This document shows, in pieces, positions 1 to 12,239 of a stretch of 64,000 nucleotides of DNA (positions are counted from its first letter, which is position 1; each line of letters opens with the position of its first letter). The stretch covers positions 62,001 to 126,000 of the forward strand of contig BDSL01000017.1 of NCBI GenBank assembly GCA_003116995.1, given 5' to 3'. Position numbers and translations under genes: made by a program. A model generated the notes under the pieces. That model did not search any database and was not told the DNA's origin. It was given only the letters and a program-made list of their open reading frames with translations. Origin of the DNA: Yamagishiella unicocca. Its lineage: Eukaryota > Chlorophyta > Chlorophyceae > Chlamydomonadales > Volvocaceae.

Positions 1-133
<133 letters not shown>

Positions 134-186
134 ACCCGGGTTCCGCATGGCCCGCCCGTTCCCTATTTCCGGGCTTGTTCGCTCAC

Positions 187-3100
187 TTTACGTCCTGAGA
201 TAAGCATCCTGCCGTCTCCGAGTGCGAATTGGACGATGTCAAGCCCGTAATCCTGCGTACGAAGCATGCGCTGTGTGTAACGTAACAAGCGTTCTCCGTC
301 CGCCAATGAGTGCTCGAGACATACGGTACATACAGCAGGTTTGCGCTCCTCCCTAATAGCAAGTGCAATATTAGGCCCAGAACGCACTGTGGCTCGTTCG
401 CTGGAAAGGTAACACGCCACAAAAGAGTGATACAGTAAAAGGAAACGATATGTCTGCACGACCGCTGAGCTGTGTCGAAAACGGGGTTTACAACAAGGCG
501 TCGGGAAACTGCTGGCGATTCGGCTCGCTGCCGTAGATTCGAGTGCGTACCAATCGACATCATATGACGACGAGCTAATACTGACATGTGCGTGCGTGTC
601 TAACAATCTATCCGTAAACGTTTCACGAGCGAGCGCGCGAGGAAAAACTTCACACTGCGGTTTTCCTTCTTGCTTGATGCGTACTGCGTGTCCCGCCCGC
701 CGTGCGTGGCAGCAACCACACCGCAAGCGCTCCGACCTACATGCCGTACGCATATGTAGTTTTTGCCGAGCGACTCGGGTGCATCGCTCATGCCATGGCG
801 GCACGTGGATCTCGCTGTACGGACACCTTATGGGAGCTCACCTTCTCAATCGCCACCATTGGCATCACATCGTTCATCAGAGAGCCGTTCGCGTAACGTG
901 GATTGGGAGTGTAGACCTCCCCCACGTACCGTGGATTGTCGTTCATGACCACAGCGGCAACCCCGCCGGCCCCAAGAACGTTTCTAAGCTGCTGGCCGTC
1001 AGTGCAGGAGTCAGACCCGGAGTTGCGCGCGAGCAACACCACAGAGCCCGCGATGGACTCCGCTGGGTTGCGCAGGGGCTCGCAGCCGTCCAGCGGGTCC
1101 GCTACCACAATGACCAGCTGCGAGTTAGGCACAAGGCAAAGGCATGCATACCGGGATTACCGGCGTGTCCGTACTTAACGCCGACGGTAAGAGATGCCGT
1201 CTTACGTAAGCAGTTGTTGATATGTTCGTTCGTTAACTGGCCGTGCGTGCACTACTGTGATGTGGTCAAGCCGCTGATCGATTGTACCGACAGGCGTAAT
1301 GCGTTCGGGGGCTATCTGTGTACGTAAAGACCTTGCATACATCACCTGTCGTCATGATAGTAACCGCCGATCGACCGACGTCCCTAAAACTGAGTCATCG
1401 GTGACAGCTACGTACATACAAATAAAAGGCTACAACACGTACCTCTCGGCCGTCCGGCATGACGTTGGCAAGGAGCGGTAGCCTGGCGTTCTCAGCAGGA
1501 ACCAACTGTAAGCAATCAGCATGACAGGATCAATAATGCGTGGGTGATAGGTATCTTGCTTGCCTGGGTGAAATTAACTCGTAGAAAAAAGTATGTGCGT
1601 TGACGTCTGCACCTCATATGTGCCAACGCAGCAGAGGGGACAGAATGGACCGAGCCGTGACAAAGGATAAAGGTAGACCAACCAAGCACATGAAATACCG
1701 CTCTTTGGATAGCGATACTAGTCATGCGTTTAGTAGTGAAGCCCAGGTCCTGGGACCGGACGACGGCAGCAAGCGCCAAGTGAAACCTACGCAACGATGC
1801 AACACTCTCGTGAAGGGGCAAACGAGCGAGCGAGCCGCATGTACCTACCGGCCTCTCCGAACGCGTGTTATTCGGTCCGATGCCCCGGACTGAATACATG
1901 CCGGCAATTTGCCCCGCGGAGGCTGGCACCCGGTACGCGGCGCCCACCGCCACCACGTTCTTGGCAATCCCAGGTGTTCGGATTGATCGAGTGTTGTATA
2001 CAGAGGCGCCTGTGCACGCACATATTTCGACATAGTTAGTCGCCCAGCCGTAGGATTCGTAGCAACTGAATCAGTAACGATACGACAGTCTAGCTATAGA
2101 CTGTAAGTAACGAAGCAATGGTTTCGTTTCGTCCTGGTACACGCAAGCAATGCCCGGGCGGGTAAACAAATGCAGACCTGCTGTGTGCGCTAACTGTGTT
2201 CAGAAGTAAAGTAAGGGGATTATTTGTTTATATCGTGGTTGGTACGGAGTTGGTTACTGCGCTGCTGTGTGCGTGCCGCCGCTCCAGCCACGCACTGCCG
2301 GCTTACTAACCAACCTTCATTGCCGGCGACAGAAAAGGAAATGAAGCCCGGATTCTTCCAGAGGTACGTGTCGTACTCTGCAGCGCGTTCAAGGTAGGTA
2401 TGCAATTATGGTATCATGGCCTGGCCCCTTTCTTCTGTACGGAGTACGCCTAGTATAGCGGGCACGCTTGTTATAATGATATAGTACACACAGCAAATCC
2501 GCACTTACTTGAAGCTATGCGATTGTACCCAAGCGTGTAGCCGCCCCACGAGTCGCTCGAGATGGAAGCCCCTGCTTGCACGTGCATCTGATTTGAACAA
2601 GTGCAGCAGGCAGGGATGTATACAGTAGATAGTTGGTTGCACAGTGCGGCGGATCAGGCTACTTAGCCTTTGGGGCTTAGTTGGTGCGCCATGGTCGGCT
2701 TTGTAGCGCGGGCCTCAAGCATTGGTACGTGGCCTTGCTGCTCTATTTGTGGTTGTCCACTCCCAGTAACGGCTAGCTAGCATGACAGCAGGTAGATAAT
2801 TATACCAGTAGTTATCCCATACCCATAGCTAATCAATCTACACTTACCGGCAAATACCGCGTATCGATGTCAAGAGGCATGTCAAAAGTAAAGGGGCCCC
2901 AGCCGGTGTGAAAGTCGACGACGCTGAGTTTTGCACGGGGGGCGGCACCAGTTGCCTCATTCAGCAGCAACGTGTCCGAAGTACGACCCAGGGCATCATC
3001 ATCGCCGCTGGTCGGCATGGCCCCCGCAATGCTGGCACAACAGGACGTGCCGTGGCCGTTGTAGTCCAGATGGTCACCGCCTGTGTAGCGTGGAGGCATT

Positions 3101-6100
3101 ACAAAGTTCACACGCGCATGTAAGTACGGTACACACGGGAGGAATCACGGGAAGCGGCGAAAGTTGATGAATGGTTCCTGCGTTATGAGACTGCCACAAC
3201 CAGAAAATGGGCCATGCGCGGCATGGACCGAGTCAGATGTTCCGGCAATGTGCTCGCGTTCTGCTTAGCTAGCTTGGCTTGGCACTACATGGCATCATCA
3301 TGCCTGCTCGAACAGCTCCATCCGCCTGCCGGCAGCAGCACCTTTCGGTTTATTAGACCACGCGCATGGTCTATTACCTACCTGGCGAGTACATGGCGTA
3401 CTGCACGACCTTACGATGCTCGGGGATGCTGACGTACGACATGCCGCCAACCGTCTGCAGGGCAGTCTGGTTAACCAGCAACCGAAGGTAGGCTCCCACG
3501 TATCTGGGATCCTCGAAATAGCAATGGTCCGTATCCAGGCCTGTGTCGCCAACCTGCAGCGGCCGGGTGGTATGGTATGCATATATGTGTGGTGCAAACC
3601 GAACCGCGGGTCGCGAGGAGCCATGGATGGCTGCGTGCTTCTCTGCTGGGTGTTGTTGTATGTGCAAATGAATCGCGAATCGCAACGATCCATAGATAGG
3701 TGCCGTGGGTGCGTGCTTCGCTGCAGGCAAGTGTGTGTATATGATGCAACTCGCTCTTGCTCTTGAGTCGTGTCGCGAGCGAGGAGCGAGCTATGGGTGG
3801 CTGCCGTGGATGAGTGCGTGTCCGTCCGACATATATCCGTCTGACTTCGAGCACCGAGCGCGCACACATTTCTGCAGATAGCTACCCTCCCCCACGCTGG
3901 TCCTCACCCCCACAATCTCGCCCTGGCCCTGCAGGCCGGCTGCCCAGTACGGCCTTTCGGATGACATGTTGTAGTACTGGGCCGAGCTAAGATCACCTGA
4001 GGGGACGTAGTGCGGCCGTACATGCATGCAGCAGGGCCATTTTAGTTGGTATCAAGCATGTACGTTACAGCGAGAAAAGAAAAAAACGTGTCCAGAGAGG
4101 ACGAGCGAGCGCACCGGCAGCAGGGCGGACATACACTTGCTTGGGCTGGTGGCTGGACGCCATCGATCGAGGTTGACGTGCACTGCCTAAGACCACCGTA
4201 GATCATCGCGTTCAATTTAGGACATACAGCGCACAGCAAGGTCCGGAGTTCTGAATATTCTGTACATTGAGTCGCGCCCTAGACGTGAATTAACACACGA
4301 ACAAACTGGAGCGCTGGACGTTCATGGATTGAGGGCTCGTCAGCTGATCATGTCGCCGACCGGAGACCACTGCTGATGGCACCGATCACTGCAACACCCT
4401 GGACATTTGCAGCAGACCTCACGCACCGGTCTGCAAGAGGATGTTGGATTTTGCATTGGCGGCACTCATCATAATTATGGGAGCCACCCATTTGACTAGG
4501 GGCCGTCTAGCCAGCCACATCAACCCGCCAGGGAGATCCTGGGAAAGGTACGCGCATGAGGAAGGGACCGGCGTGAGTACGGGCATTTGGGTAAGGAAGG
4601 TTTGGATGAAGGGCGAGGTACGTATGAGCGGCGAAGGGAACAATGGGAGCGAGGCAAATGGCACATTGAGAACGTTTACAGCATGCAGATAGAAGTAGTT
4701 ATGAGGGTCAATCAAGCCGCCAGGGTAGGTTTAACCGCCCGTCAGGATGAAGCGCACGCGTGCTTTTTCGCGGCTTTGCATCATTATTACTAGGAAATCA
4801 AGAACCATAGCGTACCTGTTGACACAGGTATACTGACAGGGTCTGCCTGCTGCTGCTAGAAGCCAGCACCACAGGCCGGCATGCCTCCACGTCATCATCG
4901 CCAGCCAACTGACTGCTGCAGTCGCCTCCAGAAGCGGCCAACGCAGCCAGCAGTGCATCCGGCCAGTCACTCTCAGCCGCTTGCAGCACCGCCGAAGATA
5001 GGCCAGGCAGCAGCTCCACTAACACACCATACCGGGCTGGGGACATAGCCGCCGGATCAAGTGTCCGGATATGGCTAAGAAGCGCGGCAGCCTGCGCCTC
5101 CGGTTCTGCTGACCGCAACAAAGAAGTATCCTCGTCCACGCCAGTATGGGTGCCGCCACAGCGTGCGCTGGTAGCCATCATCATCAGCGGCGCCCACTCC
5201 GGAGCGATCTTGTGCTGGGGAGCATACTCAGCCTTCCGGGAGGCAAGGGAGCATACTCAGCCTTCCGGGAGGCAAGGGAGCATACTCAGCCTTCCGGGAG
5301 GCGGCGGGTGGAATGAAGCAACACCAGAGGCGGGTTTGATGCACGCACGTTACCATGGTAACGTCCGGCGTGATGATGATGTTACAGCTCAGGAACACGA
5401 TGTACGGCATTTGCGGATGTACCACTGCAGGTCAGGATACTACCTTGCTGATTTTCGAATCGGGACGGCACGATTACACCCACCATCTCTGCACCCAACT
5501 CCTTCGCTATTCGCAGGGCAGCCAAGGGCCTGGCCGTGATCAGCATTGCGTTGTCAGGGACATACGACAGAATGGACCCCTGGCTGCTGGAGATGAGAGC
5601 GGACTGGAGCCGCCTGGCGTGGGCGTCATTGTTGTAGGCGATAAGGAAGAGGCGCTGAGAAGTTGCGCCGCCCCAAGACGAGGCAGATCCGTTTTGTGCA
5701 TCACCATCATCAGGGGTGGCTTTACTGTCATCAGGGGTGGCTGTGTTGGCGACTGCTGAAGTCCGGGTAACACTGTTTACCGCTGCCGCCAGCTCCACTG
5801 CGCCTACGTAACTGGGTGTTTGGGAGATAGAAGGGGGGTGGGTGTGTGGGGACGAACGGTCAAGAAGAAGGCAACTAGTGACTTTGGGTGACTTAAAAGT
5901 GGTCAGTAGGCCAGATCAAACACAACAGTACTTCGAACCGCGCCATGAGTATGTGTGCAATTGGGTAAAAAGGATCCCCGCATGGACGGCAGGCGGGTGC
6001 ATACGCCGGCAGTAGGGGATTCCGTGCGACCCGTCGCGACCATGCATACCAGCCATCTCGAATCTCTGCAACGTTAGTGGCCGTGGCCACGTACGTATCG

Positions 6101-6255
6101 ACAAACAACCTATACAAACAGTTTTCTCACCGCAACTGTGCTGGCCCTGTCCTCAGCTGTAATACCCGTTGAGCGTACGCAGCGTTTGGCCGCCAGCATA
6201 CCATAAGCAACAGCATAGGCAGCGCCAATAGCCTTCTCTTCTCGCTTCGCGCCAT
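187..6255 (-). CDS. Secreted subtilisin-like serine protease (S8) with PA insert, partial (3' end missing)
   Basis: Extracellular or cell-wall peptidase of the S8 family. Exons read on the minus strand: 6255-6166 (signal peptide MARSEKRRLLALPMLLLMV..AYA), about 5810-5445 (propeptide-like), about 5190-4816, 4538-4427, 3996-3908, 3553-3382, 3080-2848, 2587-2509, 2377-2315, 2009-1849, 1117-842 and 252-187. Phases agree from 4816 onward. Catalytic Asp is in GDTGLDTDHC, His in DYNGHGTSCCASIAGA, SWG in GASISSDSWGG and the oxyanion Asn in SVAGNEG. NVVAVGA precedes a protease-associated (PA) domain (VVADPLDGCEPL to LISGRK). The Ser box (GTSMATP type) is not in the window and must lie left of position 187. 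The order resembles Kp43-like subtilases and, by family knowledge, algal cell-wall lytic enzymes such as sporangin; that role is inference. The joins around the propeptide exon (about 6166 to 5190) are unresolved. Confidence 0.86.
5220..5305. repeat. 29-bp tandem repeat in subtilase intron
   Basis: Three near-identical copies of a 29-bp unit beginning gagcatactcagccttccg lie just upstream (minus sense) of the exon that ends at 4816. The unit has no coding role in the model. Confidence 0.85.
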
Positions 6256-7100
6256 CTCCAACTCTACATGTGCAGTCTAGAGGTTTGCAAAGCTTTTTGA
6301 CTACCGGTACCGCCAACTCACTCCTAACGGGTCTGTGCTTGGGACTGGGACAACAGCGTTGTCATCGGTGCCGACGTATGTACGCTTTTGTGTTCATGAT
6401 GGCTACTCACGCTGTGTAAAGGAAAAGTCAGGGTGTTGTTCTGTTGTACTAGAGCGTTTGTGGTGGCCATTGAAATTATGGCCATTGGCTTCTGTATTCA
6501 AGTGGCTGTAAAGAAGAAGGTCTGCCGCTCCACTTTAATTGTTGACATCCGATGGACGTGGGCGGCAGTTCCCCGCTGAGTTACCATTTCGCGCCAAGTC
6601 GCCAGCCGCAACCCGGCTTGGCCTCAGGGTCAAGTCTCTTCCTTCGTGTTCCGCAAAGAAATACCTGCTCATTGGCTGTGCTCCCGTGTTCCCGCCCATC
6701 ATCACATTTTTAGGCCAACACACTCGGATCGCCACAACATCATTAATGCACACATGTCTGAAGGCCCCTGTTTGAAATCGTGTAATGAGCGGCACAGGGA
6801 AAGACTACGCAGTGAGGAACACAGCGCAGGTCACAAGCTCAAAGGCCGCTCCGAAACCTCGACAATGTATCCGTGCCTGTTTGCTGCTGCTCGTACAACC
6901 GGTTCAAAGTTAGGGCTTATTGGCTACGTAATATTTATAAGTAAATTGTAAATTCTCCCCTGGGCGGTTGCCAGTGTTCCTGTCTTGAGACGCACCGCCT
7001 GTAAGCATAGGTAGTTTGTATAATAACGAAGCATTGACGATATCAGATAACGCACTGCTGTAATTGAAGGGCGGCCGAACCTTATCGGGACGGTATTGTC
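6256..7100. promoter_or_regulatory. Divergent intergenic region between subtilase and EEP gene
   Basis: These 845 bp separate two genes transcribed away from each other, so they probably hold both promoters and both 5' UTRs. Base composition is less GC-rich than the flanking exons. The short open frames inside show no family resemblance. No TATA box or named element could be assigned with confidence. Confidence 0.5.
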
Positions 7101-10100
7101 ATGTCAAGCCCGCGCGCGCCACCGTATCCGTTACCCAAGCCCGCAGAGGTTGTCCTCTACGATTTCCGTCCACCGCCAGACCAACGGCCGTCGTTTCCGC
7201 CGGAGCGACCTGTGAAGCTGGTGCAGGTGGGTCGCGTCGCCAAACGCGGGTCTGGACGACAAAGGACAGAAGGTAGGGGCTCTCGGAGGGATTCATATCG
7301 ACACAGCTTATGGTGTTTTTACGGATGCCTTAAGCTTAGCACGGGTAGCAGGCACACTCCTCCTCCGCAACCAACCGACGCACCTACCAAACCTCCCAAC
7401 TTGCGATGCTTCTCAGCAGTCCGTACTTAAGTCTTTCGTTACAGGAGATGCGTGCGTTGTGATAGGCATGCGCTGTGTACGGAGCAGGTGCACATTGCCG
7501 CTTGGCGAAGGTTGCCCAGTCGCCTGCACCATCCCCCGCGCCCACCATGCTAGCCCTTGCGGGATTGCTGCTGGTGTTATCGCTGTTTCTGCTGCTGCTG
7601 CTGCTGATGATGATGGTTCTTTGCTTCACCCTCCACCCGGGTACAGTGGAACATCGAGCGGGGCTACAAGTTAGCGGCAGTCATTGAGGTGCTCCGAGGC
7701 CTCGACGCTGATGTACTGGCGCTGCAGGCAGGAATGAGCTCGGGGCCTTCCGCCTGGAGTGGACTTTATAGCCAGGCTGTTTACACCTGATTTGCGCAGC
7801 GCTGGCAGGGGGTCTGGTGTCCGGGGTCTAGCGGCTGAGATGGCGGCTCAAGCAAGGAACTGGGAACCACGGTGTCATCTTTGTAGGCACTGTCGCCATG
7901 ATGGTGGGCGGTGACAGCATTGCTTGCTGGGGATTGCGATTGCTGTGATTGATTCTATGATGTGTCAGCCCACCATATAAGGGACTGGAAGGGAGTAGCC
8001 GGGGGGGGGGGGGCAGGATGTGAGGGAGTGGCGCCAAGGGCAAGGGTATGCAGGCTGGCACCCGGCGGGTCGTGCTGGGGCCGTTGGGCTTCCCTGCTGG
8101 CCTCCCCGCATGCGAACACCATCTAGATGTCTTGCACGTCCGGTTTATTTCCCTTCCCTTCTGCTGCAACTGTGCACCAGGAAATCGACATCCATTGCGA
8201 GCGGAGCGACTGGGCGGACACCGGCCGAGCCATCGCAAAGGAGTTGGGACTGTCGTACGGTACGTGGTCGTGCGCGTCGGTCCCTCACAAGGCCCATGCC
8301 CTTACCCCAGGCGGACAATAGTGCTCACGTACTGTGTGCGTCCGCATACAGCCGTCCTGCTGACCGTTGTCCTTGAAAATCACTTTCACCGTCCGCATCT
8401 ACCCCCGCCAGCTCACGTGCCGGCGCTCATGTTATTGCCCTCCTGCATGCCTTTCCCAAACGCGTTTCCTGAAAAATTTCCTTCAGTTTTCGCACCCGGT
8501 TTGCTACGTCGTGTCAACTCCGCAGCCTTCGTGTGCGAGTTCGAGGAGCTGCACTCACCGCTGAGGTCGCCGGATGCACAGGGCGGCGGAGTGCACGGCA
8601 ACGCGATCCTGTCCAAATTCGACATTACGGATGTGCGGCGGCCGGGTAGCGGACCAGGGCGGCAGTGGAGTGCGGCGAGCAGAGGAAACTGGAAGGCGAT
8701 TTGGGTTTTTACTAGGGTATTCGTGCATCCATGGCCGCGTGCCCCACTCCCTATACGCACCCTTAGTTTGAATCCCCACGCCGGCCGTCCCCAGGCGCGC
8801 GCCGTGGAGCACACGACTCACTCGGTGGACTGGGAGCTGCCCCCAGAGCGCCAGCCCCATCCCCTCGCACGCAAGGAGCCGCGGCACGGGCGGCGGCTGA
8901 CGGCGGCGGCCACCGTCCACACCCACCAGGGTCCCCTGCTGGTGTATAGCGCCCACCTGGAGGTGCGTGTTGCGCGGCGCTGTTCGTTGCAACGCATGCT
9001 GCGCCGTGCCGCAGTGCGCCACGTTGCGCCGTGCTGTGCTACGCTGTGCCATGCTGTGCGACCCACGCTGCGCCGTGCTAGGGTTGTGGCTGCCAGCCAC
9101 TCTTTGGCTGCGTTTCCTGCGGACGGACTGCGGACGGACTGTCTTCCGGCATGTCATTTCATGTCAGCCCTAGTGCCTGCTAGTGCATGCGGAACCCACC
9201 CCACCTTGATAGTGCATGCGGAATCCACCCCACCCCGCGGTTAGCCGCCGTCCCTCACCCCGCGCCATCGACCACCGCCACCCGGACCTGGTCCAACTCG
9301 TCACGGCCTTGGACACCTCCACCATTACTGCGGCCACCCTCCCCTCCCCTCCCCTCCCCTCCCCTAATACCTCTCCGCCCCTTCCTTCTGTGCCGGTTTT
9401 CTCCACACTCCGTCCTCCCCGTCTTCGCTGTCTGCCTCTTGCTCGCCACGTTCCTGCAGTGCTTCTGCGGCGCGTTGGCTCGAATGGCGCAGGTGGGTCG
9501 GGGGGTTGGGTTCAGGCGACCAATGTGGCGGATGTGGCGGTGGTGTAACCTGTGGCGGTGATAAGACCTGAGCCGAGCTGAGACGATATGGTTGCTGCCT
9601 TGGGGTGAAGCACGGGGCCCGGTTTGGCGAGGAGGCGTGGCTGGGGTACTGCTGCCGTGGCTGCGCGCACTTTTCCTCCTGCTCATGTCCTGCACGATGC
9701 GGGACCGGCAGCACCGGAAGGAGCAGCCCTCTGGACAGGGGTCGGGCGTGTGGGCAGTCCTGACGCTATCATGAAAGACGATGACACGGTGGTGTTTGAG
9801 TAAACTTGTGGTCATTGAGTAAACTGCGGTGTTCTCGTTACTTGTGGTCATTGAGTAAACTGCGGTGTTCTCGTTACTTGTGGTCATTGAGTAAACTGCG
9901 GCGTTCTCCAAACCACTGCTGCTGTGGCTGCTGCTGCGTGCGCTCCAACACCGACATCTGCTGCGCACCACCATCATTGTGGCCCAACCCGGACAGGTCT
10001 CCGACATTTTCCGGGACACCCGGCAGCAGCAGCAGCTGGTTGCAGCCGCCGCGGAGGCTGCTTCGGTGGCTGGGAGCCCACCTCCTCCGGTGCCCCTGCT

Positions 10101-11600
10101 TGCTTCCGCCCTCATGGGCGACCTGAACACCCTGGCCAACGGTGTGGCCCGGCTCAGCCCCAATTATTGCACCGACCACCTGCGCTGGGCCAGCCTGGGC
10201 TGGTTTGAGGCAGAGCTGCTGGATCGAAAGGTGCTGGCGGTCGCGGGTGGGTACGGAGGAAACGCGTACATCGACACAAAAACGAAAGCCTCGAACGCAT
10301 AGAGAGGGAACTCGTCGTCCGGCACAGAACCAGGGAGGATGACTAGATGAAGAGAGGGCCTCGGGTAGGAGATAATGATCCTACATGTCAAGGAGTGGTG
10401 GTCGAGGTAAGAAGGGTGGACGGGCGGGTGTAAGGAGTGGTACAATGCGACGCTGCCCGGCACGGGGAGTGGGACATCGGGTTACGAATGAACGGACGTT
10501 AGTTGGAGGGGGGGGCCTCATGGGCTTAATTGATTGGCACACTACAAGGTGACCTGCCCATCCGGGTATCCCCACCCCACACCCTCCGCAGATCCCGAGC
10601 CTACCAACAAGTGGGCCCTGCGTCAGGGGCTGTCCGCCACTGTCTGCCGGGACCTTGTCAACCCAGGCTACGCGGGTGGGTGCGGCCGACCAGCAGCGGT
10701 GGAAACGGTGATACTTCTTTACAAGTAGCTATTCCTGCCGCATCGGGCTGCCTTGCATAAGGATGCTTCCTGCCGTATCGGGCCGCCTAGTGTCAGTATG
10801 CTTCCTGCCGGGTTAATTTGCGTCGGGTTGCTCGCGTTAGCACTGCGAGCGGGCCTTGGTGTGTGCCACCCTTGCCGTAAGTGCACCTCCCAGGACCCCG
10901 ACTCCACCCTCGTGCTGCCTCTCCCCGGCAGACCCCTTCAACGCCCGCACCGATATCACCTTTGATCATGTCAAGTACCGCTGGATGGGACAGAGCTTCA
11001 TGACAGGTGGGCTGGGATGGCTCTCTGGACTCGCGCATTTGGCGGTTTACGAAGTCCACTGCTCTGGATGCGGGTCCGGATAGTTGATGCCGCTAGTAGG
11101 GATGGGGCAGGGAGGCGCTACTGTGAATGCCGCGCGTTACCTTGGCAAGGAGGGAGGCGCGCCGATTGTCACTTTTTACTGGGATTGTGGCGGGGTGGCT
11201 GGATGCTAGGAGACGTCGTGGCGGAGGGCTGGCTGGGAGACGTCGTCGCAGTGGATGGCGGGCGAGGAGGTGCGCAGGAACCGATGCATAGTCGCGCGAC
11301 CGGTGATGTGTGAAGCTCGTGTCGCTCATAATGGACGATGTTCGACGTCATTCGACCTCCCGTCGTACATACGTGGTACCCAAATGTTGCAAATGTTCCA
11401 CTAACCCACCCTAACCACCTTCAGGCAAGCTGGACTGGGTGCTGCTTCGCGGCTGCTGTGTGGTGTCCAAGCGGATGGGAAATGATGGCTACTCAGCGTC
11501 TGATCACAAGTGGCTGGAGGTGGAGGTCCAGCTGGGGCCACCTGCTGGCGGCATGAGGCCCGATCGATCGAAGTCCCCCACAAACCCCCCGGAACCCTGA
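7101..11600 (+). CDS. Endonuclease/exonuclease/phosphatase (EEP) family protein
   Basis: Complete ten-exon gene of 392 residues: 7101-7226, 7647-7727, 8181-8259, 8526-8632, 8795-8962, 9460-9492, 9997-10246, 10592-10675, 10932-11006 and 11425-11600 (TGA). All phases agree. EEP fold motifs appear in order: WNIERGYKLAAVIEVLRGLD with DADVLALQ|EID (metal-binding Glu), GGGVHGNAILSKFDI, VYSAHLE|CFCG, MGDLNTL (Asp/Asn pair), DHVKYRW, and the C-terminal DYSASDH-type signature seen as NDGYSASDHKWLEVEV (catalytic His). The family hydrolyses phosphodiester or phosphomonoester bonds (DNase I-like, nocturnin-like and inositol phosphatase-like members); the substrate cannot be read from sequence. There is no clear signal peptide. 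The second intron appears to use a GC donor (CTGCAG|gcagga). Intron 6 carries a 36-bp repeat. Confidence 0.9.
9804..9912. repeat. 36-bp tandem repeat in EEP intron 6
   Basis: Three copies of a 36-bp unit beginning acttgtggtcattgagtaaa sit between exons 6 and 7. The third copy has one visible substitution (tgttc to cgttc). The array is intronic and not conserved coding sequence. Confidence 0.88.
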
Positions 11601-12239
11601 AGACGTCAAACCCAGGATGATCACGGATGATCTTAGGGACGCAAATTCCAGGGAACAACAGCTGCCAGGGATAGGCGCGCAATGCGCAGCTTTACAGGAG
11701 GGAAGGTGCAGGCGAGTGTTTGTATATCGGCCAGACACTTGCACTGTTCGGCGGGCCTGCCACCACCTCTCGCGTACCCTTGTCCACCAAGGGCCGAACA
11801 CCGCTGCAGGCGGGTAAACTTCAATTGTACGCACATTACGTATCTTCTTTACTAATCTGGTGGGAAGGACTTATGGCTGGCATCTTGCTTGGCCATGGAG
11901 ATGCGAAAGCAACAAGCCAAGATACCATCAGATAACGATTTCTTGTGTATATCTGCAGGCAGCAAAACGTAATAAAGAGTTGTGGAAGCGTGCCTGGCAG
12001 AAAGAGTGCGCTGACGCGAAACTCGTCCCGGTCTCGGAGCACTACTGTCCCTGGCATTGCCAATCAAAAGAGAAATATGGCAATTGGACGTGGGTGCACT
12101 GCATGTCGTTTGGCTCTGGTTAACTTCTGCGCCGATTCCCTGGTAGCTGGTAGCCGGTGCCGCGATCGCGTAATTTGCGGGGCCTTGCTGTTTATATAGC
12201 AATCTATTTAATATCACAAGACACGAGGTCATTTGTACT
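11601..12239. other. Intergenic: EEP 3' UTR and BIO4 promoter
   Basis: There are 639 bp between the EEP stop and the BIO4 start codon. Open frames here are short and lack recognisable domains. The region should contain the EEP 3' UTR and the biotin-gene promoter, but no discrete element could be identified. Confidence 0.6.

Noticed and set aside
596..1327. 243-codon plus-strand frame
   Set aside because: It is antisense to the PA-domain exon of the subtilase and lacks any domain.
8048..9244. 398-codon plus-strand frame as a single-exon gene
   Set aside because: It reads through introns of the EEP gene; only parts of it coincide with conserved exons, which are joined by consistent splice sites.
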